Origin: Candidatus Caccoplasma merdavium
GTDB taxonomy: Bacteria; Bacteroidota; Bacteroidia; Bacteroidales; UBA11471
Direction of reading: 5' to 3'
DNA length: 64,000 bases
Assembly (NCBI GenBank): GCA_018715595.1
Contig: DVLI01000007.1
Coordinates: 62,001-126,000 of the forward strand
Numbering within the stretch: the stretch's first letter is position 1; each line of letters begins with the position of its first letter. Both the position numbers and the translations under genes were made by a program. The notes below the pieces were generated by a model that had not been told where the DNA came from, did no database searches, and saw nothing but the letters and a program-made list of their open reading frames with translations. Positions 1-7,639 of the stretch are shown here, piece after piece.

Positions 1-18
1 GGGTATCGACGTTTATGG

Positions 19-50
19 GCGGAGGTGCATGATGCGCTTCCGCTTTTTTT
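19..50 (+). terminator. Intrinsic terminator of an upstream gene outside the window
   Basis: An 11-bp stem (19-29 with 33-43, two G-U pairs) has a TGA loop and is followed by seven T. It would end a rightward transcript coming from before the window. No part of that gene is visible. Confidence 0.8.
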
Positions 51-140
51 GTGATGCGCCGGGCGGTAACGAATGGCCGGGCTAAACAATTTCGCATCGG
101 GCGATGTTCGTTATAAACAATCGTTTGTAGCTGTCGCGAT

Positions 141-608
141 ATGAAAGAGAATGTAGGTGTGATTTATGATTCCTCGTCCCGTGTTGCCGACGTGGTTGCC
201 TTGTTGCGCGACCGGTTGTCGCTGAGACGTCGGCAGGTGCGGCCGGTGGCCGGGGTTTCGGCAGGGTGCTTGTTGCCCTGCGAGGTGTTGATGCTGGTTT
301 CGTGCCGTTGGAGCGAGCCGTTGCTCCCGGGTGAATGGCATGCATTTTTTGAGCATTTCGGTGTCTCGGCGTTTTCGGGGCGGACGTTGGTGCCTGTGGC
401 GACATCGGTGCCGTTGGCGGTGAGTCTGGCGCCGGCCTTGCGGCGTATGTTGCGGCCGGTGTGCGTGCGCATCATTTCTCCGGTGGAGGTCTTTTTCATA
501 CCTGAGGGACATTTTGCCGAGGCCGGAAATGATGCGGGAGCGACGCGTCAGGTCGATGAGTGGTTGTCGGTCTTTGTCCGTTGCGGAGAGCCGGCCGATG
601 AGCGTTAG
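141..608 (+). CDS. Hypothetical small protein, flavodoxin-like pattern
   Basis: A 155-residue ORF beginning at ATG 141. The N-terminus (VGVIYDSSSRVADVVALL) resembles the first strand and phosphate-binding loop of flavodoxins, and later hydrophobic strands (VLMLVSC, VCVRIISPVEVFFI) alternate with helices. The match is weak, and the usual acidic and aromatic FMN-binding positions cannot be identified. Codon choice looks like the neighbouring real genes. The ORF converges on the GH3 fusion gene and overlaps its stop by four bases. No good promoter was found upstream. It could be a diverged flavodoxin-family protein that no longer binds FMN, or a spurious ORF. The two opposite-strand ORFs over the same bases have Arg/His-rich translations and look like shadows. 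Confidence 0.55.
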   Translation: MKENVGVIYDSSSRVADVVALLRDRLSLRRRQVRPVAGVSAGCLLPCEVLMLVSCRWSEPLLPGEWHAFFEHFGVSAFSGRTLVPVATSVPLAVSLAPALRRMLRPVCVRIISPVEVFFIPEGHFAEAGNDAGATRQVDEWLSVFVRCGEPADER

Positions 609-3604
609 TGTTTCGTCTCAGCGGCGGACGTGAGCGATTGATAGATGACCGATTGTATGCGGGTGCGGATATTCATGTCGAAAAGACGGGTGTTCCATCG
701 GTGGGGATAGACCCGGTTGCTGAGAAAAATGTAGATGATGTCGTTGTCGGGGTCGACCCAGAAGGCTGTTCCCGTGTAGCCGGTGTGCCCGTAGACCGAG
801 CAGGGGGCTTCTTCGCAAGTAGGGCTTTTCTGCGGGCTTTCGGTGTCGGGCTTGTCAAAGCCCAGGCCGCGCCGGCTCAGCGTGCTTTTTTCGGTGGTGA
901 ATTTCTGCACGGTGGTCGGCTCGAAGTAGTCTTCCATGCCATAGCTTCCTCCATTTTGGAGCATCTGCAACACTTTGGCCATGTCCCGGGCGTTGGAAAA
1001 CAATCCGGCATTCCCGCTTACGCCGCCCAGGAAGCAGGCCAGTTCGTCATGGGGGTACCCCACGACGAGTTGCTGCCTGAACAGCCGGTCGTCCTCGGTG
1101 GGGGCTATGGCCGATAGGGGAAATTTCTCTCTCGGTCGAAAGGTCATGTGGTAGGCGCCGAGCGGTTGCAACAGCCGGCGGTCGATAAAGCGGTCGAGCG
1201 GTTCGCCCGAGACTCGCTCGGTGAGCTTTTGCAGAATGACGAAGTTGAGGTCGCTGTATCGGTAGCGGCGGTCACTGCGCGATACCGACAAGATTTTGTG
1301 CCAAATGCTGTCAGCAAGGGTCGGTGTGGCATAAATGCTGTCGGCGATGAGCCGGGGAAAATCCCGCCGTGCGTGGTTGTCGAAGAGCCACGGTTTGAGC
1401 CGGCACCCCTGTTGCACATACCACTCTTTGTCGACTTGTATCGGGTAGTTGCTGTCGCGTCCCCTTTTCAGGAGGGGGGCCGAGTAGCTGTCGGGGTCGA
1501 TGAGCAACCGGCGCAGGGAGATGCCGGCGGGCAGTCCGCTCTCGTGCATCAAGGTCTGGCGCAGCGAGATGGCCGAGAGTCCGTAATCGCGCATCTCGGG
1601 CAGATAGAAGCAGAGCGGGGCGTTGAGGCTCACCTGCTCGTGGTCGTTGAGCCACATGATGGCGGGCAGGGTGCCCATGGCCTTGGTGATGGAGGCCAGG
1701 TCGTAGAGGTCGTTGGTGCTTACCGGGTGGGTTTTCTCATAGTCGAAATGGCCGAAAGCCTTGTCATAGACAATCTTTCCGTGGCGTGTAATGATGATTT
1801 GGCAGCCGGGAAAGGCCATGCTGTCGATGCCTTCGTGTACGATGCTGTCGATGCGAACGAGGGCGCGGCTGTCCATGCCGACCTCTTCGGGGTAGGCGTG
1901 TCCCAGCCGGCATTCGGGAATATATAGGCCGTGTCCCATCGGATAGCGGCCTGTGCTTACCGGGAGCTTACCGTCGGCCGAACTTCCCCCGAAAAGCACT
2001 TCGGCGGCGCATTCCTGCATGACGCGATTGTTTTCATAGGCCATGATTACCGCTTCGGACTCATCGATGAGGTCGTCGTAGGCGGCGAGAAGATAGGGCG
2101 ACGTGAAAAAGACCAATGCCTTGTTTTGGGCTTTTTTCAGTATTTTCTGGGCGACTCTTATATCTTCGTCTTTGGAGGAGAAGATGGCGACGATGGTGTG
2201 GGTGCTGTTCGACAGGACATCGATGAACTGTTTTATCTCCTGGTCGCTCGATTGGGCGTGCAGGCGGCATGTGCGCTCTATCGGGGCATATTCTCGCAGC
2301 CGGGCGATAAATGGTTCGGCATTTTGCCGGCCGACGGTGACGACACCGAACGTTTGCCGGCCGAGACCGGTGAAGGGTAGAATCTCTTCCCGGTTTTCGA
2401 GCACGGTGATGGCTTGTGCCGAGAGTTGCCGAATGAGCCGGTGGGCTTCGAGGCTGTTCAACTCTTCGAGGAGGGAGTCGGTCTTCACCTCTTGTCGGGC
2501 GTTGAGGCCGAGCACATATTTATATTGCAGCACCTTCCGGCAGTGGCGGTCGATGACCTCTTGCGGCAGGGTGCCTTCGTTGTAGCTCTTCACCAGCTGG
2601 TCATACTCTTCTCGGGGTTTTAGCGGTTTCAGCAGAATGTCGTTGCCGGCCAGCAGGGCATCGAGGGCCGGGGTTTCCGAGAGCGCCCCTTTCATTTCGA
2701 GGGCGTCGGTAAATACCAGACCCTCGAAACCCATCTCATTTTGCAGTAATCCGGTGACGATGCGTTCCGAGAGAGAGGTCGGCTTGCCGCTTGTGCTGTC
2801 GAGTGCCGGCACGGAAAGGTGTCCTACCATGAGCCCCGAAAAGCCGGCACGGATATAGCGGTCGAAAGTCGATAATTCGCACGAGTCGAGTTGTGCGCGG
2901 TTGCGACCGACGGCGGGAACGGTGAGATGCGAGTCTTCGTGCGTGTCGCCGTGTCCCGGGAAATGCTTGCCGACGGCCATGACGCCTTCGTCTTCGAGCC
3001 CTTGGGCATAGAGGCGGGCTTTGCGGCTCACGTTGTCGGGGCTCTCTCCGAATGAGCGGTTGCCGATGACGGGATTTTGGGGGTTGCTGTTGACGTCGAG
3101 GTCCGGGGCGAAGTTCACCTGTATGCCCATGCGGCGGCAGGCGCGACCCATTTCACGCCCGTAGGCATAGATGAGCGAGTCGTCGGCAACGGCTCCCAGC
3201 GTCATGTTGCGGGGGAAGGAAGGCGTCTCTTTCAGCCGCATGGCCAATCCCCACTCGCCGTCCATGGTAATCATCAGCGGCACGCGCGAGAGCGACTGGG
3301 CGAGATGGGTGAGGGTCGCCTGGTCGATGGCCGAGCCTTTTGAGAAGAGAAGGCCGCCCACATGGCACTGCTCGATGAGATTTTTGAGTTGCTCCTTGTT
3401 GCGGTCGGTCAGGTTGTTTTCGACCCCGACGACAAACAGCTGCCCGATGCGTTCGGGTACCGAGAGCCGTTGCATGACCGAGTCGACCCAATGGTTCATG
3501 GCTTGTCGGTCGGTCTCCCGCATCAGTCGGGGCATTTGGGCAGCCTGCATCGGGCCGAGGAAGAAGACTCCCAGTGTGAGCAGGAAAAAGATTTTTAGCT
3601 TCAT
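605..3604 (-). CDS. Exported GH3 (NagZ-like) / serine beta-lactamase-fold fusion
   Basis: A 999-residue protein with a signal peptide (about 1-22), so probably periplasmic or surface-exposed. Residues 40-370 are a glycoside hydrolase family 3 domain of the NagZ type. The diagnostic loop KHFPGHGDTHEDSH at about 213-226 carries the His/Asp acid-base pair, and FTDALEMKG near 298-306 holds the presumed Asp nucleophile. Residues 370-560 look like the GH3 C-terminal domain. Residues 575-990 are a class C beta-lactamase/DD-peptidase-like fold with Ser638-x-x-Lys641 (SITK), a Tyr motif near 783 (YSDLN) and an HTG box near 950 in place of KTG. The likely role is trimming GlcNAc- or muropeptide-containing glycans. 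Its ATG overlaps the stop of the upstream 5'-nucleotidase (ATGA), so the two are translationally coupled. Fusions of this kind are known in Bacteroidota. The substrate is inferred. Confidence 0.93.
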   Translation of the reverse strand: MKLKIFFLLTLGVFFLGPMQAAQMPRLMRETDRQAMNHWVDSVMQRLSVPERIGQLFVVGVENNLTDRNKEQLKNLIEQCHVGGLLFSKGSAIDQATLTHLAQSLSRVPLMITMDGEWGLAMRLKETPSFPRNMTLGAVADDSLIYAYGREMGRACRRMGIQVNFAPDLDVNSNPQNPVIGNRSFGESPDNVSRKARLYAQGLEDEGVMAVGKHFPGHGDTHEDSHLTVPAVGRNRAQLDSCELSTFDRYIRAGFSGLMVGHLSVPALDSTSGKPTSLSERIVTGLLQNEMGFEGLVFTDALEMKGALSETPALDALLAGNDILLKPLKPREEYDQLVKSYNEGTLPQEVIDRHCRKVLQYKYVLGLNARQEVKTDSLLEELNSLEAHRLIRQLSAQAITVLENREEILPFTGLGRQTFGVVTVGRQNAEPFIARLREYAPIERTCRLHAQSSDQEIKQFIDVLSNSTHTIVAIFSSKDEDIRVAQKILKKAQNKALVFFTSPYLLAAYDDLIDESEAVIMAYENNRVMQECAAEVLFGGSSADGKLPVSTGRYPMGHGLYIPECRLGHAYPEEVGMDSRALVRIDSIVHEGIDSMAFPGCQIIITRHGKIVYDKAFGHFDYEKTHPVSTNDLYDLASITKAMGTLPAIMWLNDHEQVSLNAPLCFYLPEMRDYGLSAISLRQTLMHESGLPAGISLRRLLIDPDSYSAPLLKRGRDSNYPIQVDKEWYVQQGCRLKPWLFDNHARRDFPRLIADSIYATPTLADSIWHKILSVSRSDRRYRYSDLNFVILQKLTERVSGEPLDRFIDRRLLQPLGAYHMTFRPREKFPLSAIAPTEDDRLFRQQLVVGYPHDELACFLGGVSGNAGLFSNARDMAKVLQMLQNGGSYGMEDYFEPTTVQKFTTEKSTLSRRGLGFDKPDTESPQKSPTCEEAPCSVYGHTGYTGTAFWVDPDNDIIYIFLSNRVYPHRWNTRLFDMNIRTRIQSVIYQSLTSAAETKH

Positions 3605-5103
3605 GGACGATGCGATTTTTTATGCGGTAATTCTTGACTGGTTTTGTTCCAGGAGCCCTCTCTCTTGGCCGTGATTTCACCGATGTACCGGGCCATCAGG
3701 TCGCAGAGGAGCATCTCCGTGTCGATGCGCCGACGGCAACGGGCGAGGGGCGTCAGGTCGCTGCCACCGTTGGCGAGGTAATCGGTCGTGGCAATATGGT
3801 AGAGGCGGCGGTGTGAAATTTTCTCTCCGCCGATGGTGAGATGTTTTATCCGCTTACTGGGGGTGACGACACACTCGACTTCGCGGCTCACACCCTGGCG
3901 TCCGACCGCGGCAATGATTTTGAAGAGCCGTTTTACCTCTTTCCCCGACAGGGTGATGTAACAGAGCCGGTTCTCAAAAGGATAGCACGCCAGTATATCT
4001 CCCCGGGTGATTTCTCCCGCGCCGAGGTCGCAGCGCATGGCCCCCGGGTTGATGATGCCGAAGTCGCAGGGCCGCCCTTCCCGCCGGGCTTGTTGCACGA
4101 GGGCTTCGGCCGTGAGGTCGGGGAGGTCGTTTTTGCGTGTCAGGGTGACGGGAGATTTCCCGACAACCTCTCCATATCGCTCCTCCATCGGGCGACGGTA
4201 TGACTCGATGAGGGCGACTGTCGTGGAATCGGCTCTCCCGTCGTAACGGGCCGAAAGGTCGATGAGGTAGCCCTGCCGGCTGTTTTCCTGGCATTCGATG
4301 ACTCCGACATAGAGACCTCTTTTCCCCGTTTGGCCGATGAGTACCTTCTCCCCCGCTTGGTTGATGACCGGGAGCGGAGCCGGCAGGAGGGTGTGGGAAT
4401 GTCCTCCGATGATGATGTCGATGGCTCGGCTGGACCGGGCCAGTTTCCGGTCGTCGTCGATGCCCAGATGGGAGAGTACCACGACGATTTCGGCTCCGTG
4501 GCGTTTCAGACTGTCGGCCGTGCGTGATGCCGCCGCGATGGCATCGCGATAGACGACGCCGGCATTTTTTTGCGGGTCGACCAGCGTTTTCAGGTCGACA
4601 CCGACGCCTGTGATGCCCACTTTCCAGCCACCGATTTCTTTGATGACTCCTGCCGAGAAACAACCCTCCAACGGCGTTCCTGACACTCCGTAGTTGCAAT
4701 TCACGATGGTGGGCTGCGCCTTTGCATACATGGCGGCCAGCGATGCCGGGCCATAGTCGAACTCGTGGTTTCCCGGTGTGATGAAGTCATATCCCAAATG
4801 GTTCATGAGGGCCATTTCGGCCGCGCCGTGGTAGGTGGGGTAGAACGCTGTTCCCTGCACGGCATCGCCGGCATCGACGAGGAGCACGGCCTTGCCCGTG
4901 TGGCGCAGGCTGTCGATAAGCGCTTGGCGTCGTAGTGCACCGCCCAGGTCGGGCAGGGTATCGTGGCGGTCGGTGGGGAGAATCTGGCTGTGAATGTCGT
5001 TGGTGTGGACAATCAGCAAGGCTTTCTTTTCTCCGTAGGCCCCTATGGAGAGGAGGCAAAAACAGAGTCCCACGATGAATGTCTGTGGTCGGAAACGCAA
5101 CAT
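3601..5103 (-). CDS. Exported 5'-nucleotidase / UshA-type metallophosphatase
   Basis: A 500-residue protein with a signal peptide (about 1-24). The N-terminal calcineurin-like metallophosphatase domain has all the metal-binding blocks in order: HTNDIHS (about 33-39), DAGDAVQGT, GNHEFDYG, LSHLGIDDD and GGHSHT. The C-terminal 5'-nucleotidase substrate-binding domain covers about 310-480, with the INPGAMRCDL and ACYPFENRL segments. It probably hydrolyses nucleotides or related phosphoesters in the periplasm to salvage nucleosides and phosphate. It is the first gene of a two-gene operon with the GH3 fusion, with a four-base overlap. Many Bacteroidota split the two domains into separate genes; here they are in one chain of normal UshA length. 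The exact substrate is unknown. Confidence 0.93.
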   Translation of the reverse strand: MLRFRPQTFIVGLCFCLLSIGAYGEKKALLIVHTNDIHSQILPTDRHDTLPDLGGALRRQALIDSLRHTGKAVLLVDAGDAVQGTAFYPTYHGAAEMALMNHLGYDFITPGNHEFDYGPASLAAMYAKAQPTIVNCNYGVSGTPLEGCFSAGVIKEIGGWKVGITGVGVDLKTLVDPQKNAGVVYRDAIAAASRTADSLKRHGAEIVVVLSHLGIDDDRKLARSSRAIDIIIGGHSHTLLPAPLPVINQAGEKVLIGQTGKRGLYVGVIECQENSRQGYLIDLSARYDGRADSTTVALIESYRRPMEERYGEVVGKSPVTLTRKNDLPDLTAEALVQQARREGRPCDFGIINPGAMRCDLGAGEITRGDILACYPFENRLCYITLSGKEVKRLFKIIAAVGRQGVSREVECVVTPSKRIKHLTIGGEKISHRRLYHIATTDYLANGGSDLTPLARCRRRIDTEMLLCDLMARYIGEITAKREGSWNKTSQELPHKKSHRP

Positions 5104-5252
5104 GGTTTTGCAATAAATAACGTATAAGCGAAATTACGAAACTTTGCCTCGCCAATGTCATACTTCGTAACGATTAACATTTATTAGGCGCTCTCCGTTT
5201 TGCCTTGAAGCGACAGAAAATGGGACGGAGGAGCGAAAAAACACGTTTTCAT

Positions 5253-5283
5253 TTTGTTATCCCGTAAAAAAATCGTTACTTTG
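5253..5283 (+). promoter_or_regulatory. rplS promoter (Bacteroidota type)
   Basis: TTTG at 5253-5256, a 19-base spacer, then TTACTTTG at 5276-5283, close to the TAnnTTTG -7 box. A transcript would start near 5290 and give an A/T-rich leader of about 80 bases before the rplS ATG. Confidence 0.7.
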
Positions 5284-5368
5284 CCCCGCTTTTCGTAATC
5301 TCTGGCAGGGAAAAGTGTTACCTGTTTATATTACGTTTCAATACAAACATTTTAAATAGCTATTAAAA

Positions 5369-5716
5369 ATGGACTTGATTAAAGTTGCAGAAGAGGCATT
5401 TGCTACGGGCAAACAACACCCCTCGTTCAAGAGTGGTGATACCGTAACGGTGGCCTACCGCATCAAAGAGGGTAACAAAGAGCGTATACAGCAGTATCGC
5501 GGTGTTGTTATTCGCATCTCGGGTTGCGGTGAGAAAAAGCGTTTTACGGTGCGCAAAATGTCGGACAACGTGGGTGTGGAACGTATCTTCCCCATCGAAT
5601 CGCCGTTTATCGACAGCATTACCGTAAATAAAGTGGGTAAAGTTCGTCGCGCCAAATTGTACTATTTGCGTGACTTGACCGGTAAGAAAGCCCGCATCAA
5701 GGAAAAAAGAGGATAA
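5369..5716 (+). CDS. rplS: Large ribosomal subunit protein bL19
   Basis: A 115-residue protein that matches bL19 over its full length, with the conserved core [27 protein letters not shown] and a basic C-terminus ([19 protein letters not shown]). bL19 sits at the 30S-50S interface of the ribosome. The gene is monocistronic here, with its own promoter upstream and a strong terminator 27 bases after the stop. The usual trmD/rimM neighbours of many other bacteria are absent, as is common in Bacteroidales. Confidence 0.98.
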   Translation: MDLIKVAEEAFATGKQHPSFKSGDTVTVAYRIKEGNKERIQQYRGVVIRISGCGEKKRFTVRKMSDNVGVERIFPIESPFIDSITVNKVGKVRRAKLYYLRDLTGKKARIKEKRG

Positions 5717-5742
5717 GGCTATCCCTGTTCCCTCTATACTGA

Positions 5743-5770
5743 CCCCGTTTTCGAAAGAGAACGGGGTTTT
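5743..5770 (+). terminator. rplS intrinsic terminator
   Basis: Stem CCCCGTT (5743-5749) pairs with AACGGGG (5760-5766), with a 10-base loop and a TTTT tail. Confidence 0.85.
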
Positions 5771-6095
5771 GTATTTCCTGCCTTTCCCTTGCCGTGTTGT
5801 CGTGCCGCAAACACTCTCTCTTTGCGGAAGTCATTTCGACTCAGAGGGTTCGCGGGGGATACCCTGTCTTCGCCTCTGGGCCATCTGCCTCGTCGGGACT
5901 TCTCCTTCCCGGCCGTGCAGAACCTTTTCCTGCGGCAACGTTTCGACCTTCTCCGCCTGCCTTGTTTACTCGTCAACGGGGCCTTCGCAATTGTTCCCGC
6001 ATTAGCGTTGAGAACATTTTCTCCGGGTCTCGGCGGTTATCCCTTCTTTGACCTCCGGTGTACAGCTTCGGGCTGGGTTTTGTCGTGCCGAGAGG
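5771..6095. other. GC-rich intergenic stretch without a supported gene
   Basis: This stretch lies between the rplS terminator and the terminator of the opposing DUF5723 operon. All six frames give Arg/Ser/Cys-rich translations with no family resemblance. An 11-base direct repeat, TTGTCGTGCCG, occurs at 5797-5807 and 6080-6090, near both ends. No promoter, RNA gene or decayed protein was recognised. Confidence 0.5.
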
Positions 6096-6135
6096 CAAAA
6101 ACACAGCGACACCGCCTGAGGCGGTGTCGCTGTGT
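6096..6135 (-). terminator. Strong terminator of the DUF5723 operon
   Basis: A perfect 16-bp stem (6101-6116 with 6120-6135) with a three-base loop. Read on the minus strand it is followed by five T (plus-strand AAAAA at 6097-6101). It ends the leftward transcript from 9.7 kb. Confidence 0.85.
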
Positions 6136-6169
6136 TGGTATGGGAAGAATACAGGTCTTGGTTGTTGCG

Positions 6170-7606
6170 TTACATGTTTTCGGGGACGCTGTTGTAGACC
6201 TTTTGTTCTTTCAGTTTGGGGTCTTTACCCAGCGGGATAGAGATGCCGAAATTGAAGTTGGCGGCAATTTCACCTATGGGTATGTAGTCGGGCGTTACAC
6301 GCAGGGAGGAGAAGTCGGCTCCGATGAAGAGCGGCCCGAAATTGAGTACGGCACCGAAGGAGTTGGCAAAGTTCGAAACGGTTCCGTTTATTCCCAACAT
6401 AAACCAGCGTACCGGTTTTAAGTTGATGCTGCCCATGAGTGAAGTCTGGGTGTTGTTGGCATAAAAACGGGTGGTCGAGAGGAGACCTACCGAGATGTGG
6501 TTTCTGAGCAGTTGATATTCAGCACCTACGGTGAGAGTGGGGGCAAGCCATACCTTTCGTTTTGACGGAGCTTTTCCTTCGTTGAATTTGGCAAGGGCTT
6601 CAAGGTCGTCGGTCAAGTCGTCGACTTGGTCGTCGAACGTATTTCTCGATTCTCCCAGTTCATCGGTGTAATCATCGCTGCCGATTCCGGTAAACCCGTC
6701 GTAAATGATTTCACCATCGGGCGTGACGCCGCGCAAGTTCTTGTTCCACGATATAAATCCGATATTGGTAATCGCCGCCGATACGATGAGGTTTTTGACG
6801 GGAGTGTAGGTGGCACCCAAATCGAGCCCTACACCGCCGCCGGCAAGGCCCAATCCGTCGGTGTCGAAATCGAAGCCGGTGATTTCCCCGGTTTCGGGGT
6901 CGGTTTCGAGGCTGGCTCCGCCTACCGAAAGGTCGGCTCCGCCGTAGCTCTCGATTTTCCATTGGTCTTCGGCCATGGTAAGGGTGAGCTTGTCGAAGTG
7001 TGCATCGGCTTGTGCGGCACCCAGCAAAGCCTTGATCTTGGCACCGACCGTCAGTCGGTCGTTGATGCGGTGGGAGTGTCCCAAGGCTATCTCGACATAG
7101 GAGTTGGCTGTCGCCGAGAAATCTTTCAGGTCATATTGTGTGACGACTCCTTCGCTACCGTTTTTCAGGAATCGGAACAGGTCGCCGGGGATTGCCATCG
7201 ACATGCGTGTGTGCAGCGACACGTCGAGAGTGTTGAATCCGTTCCATTTGTGGAAACCGAATGAGAGAATCGAGAGGTCGGCATTGATGTTGAAGGCATT
7301 TTTGTCTTTGATGTTTTTCTCGAATTCTTCTGCCGATACCTCGGAACTGAGAAAGGTGTTGAGTTTGTCGCCGTCGGAGGGATAGATAAAGGTGTTGTAT
7401 CCGAAATTGGTCGACGTCCCGAACGAGATGTTTCCGAGCATGGGTATGGCCAAATAACCTCTTTCGGGAATCAAGGCGGGGTTAAGCTGGTGGCGCATGG
7501 GGGCACGTTCGAGAAAATAGGCGCTTTGCAGGGGTTGGGCCGACGCACCGGCTATCAGGAAACTGAACAACCCGGTCGTCAATATCTGTTTTATGGAGGA
7601 TTTCAT
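6170..7606 (-). CDS. DUF5723 family envelope protein
   Basis: A 478-residue protein with a signal peptide ending at ASAQ (about 23). The rest has alternating short hydrophobic strands and glycines typical of outer-membrane beta-barrels. The N-terminal block (YFLERAPMRHQLNPALIPE) and the repeated TVGAKIKALLG / PTLTVGAEYQLL strands fit the Bacteroidota family DUF5723, which resembles the PorV/FadL-like barrels. Its function is unknown. It lies 33 bases after the large lipoprotein gene, in the same direction, and the pair ends at the strong terminator at 6.1 kb, so it is probably an operon. A joint role at the outer membrane is inferred from the pairing alone. Confidence 0.8.
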   Translation of the reverse strand: MKSSIKQILTTGLFSFLIAGASAQPLQSAYFLERAPMRHQLNPALIPERGYLAIPMLGNISFGTSTNFGYNTFIYPSDGDKLNTFLSSEVSAEEFEKNIKDKNAFNINADLSILSFGFHKWNGFNTLDVSLHTRMSMAIPGDLFRFLKNGSEGVVTQYDLKDFSATANSYVEIALGHSHRINDRLTVGAKIKALLGAAQADAHFDKLTLTMAEDQWKIESYGGADLSVGGASLETDPETGEITGFDFDTDGLGLAGGGVGLDLGATYTPVKNLIVSAAITNIGFISWNKNLRGVTPDGEIIYDGFTGIGSDDYTDELGESRNTFDDQVDDLTDDLEALAKFNEGKAPSKRKVWLAPTLTVGAEYQLLRNHISVGLLSTTRFYANNTQTSLMGSINLKPVRWFMLGINGTVSNFANSFGAVLNFGPLFIGADFSSLRVTPDYIPIGEIAANFNFGISIPLGKDPKLKEQKVYNSVPENM

Positions 7607-7639
7607 GTTGTCTTGTTTTAGGTGTATTCAGTACTGATG

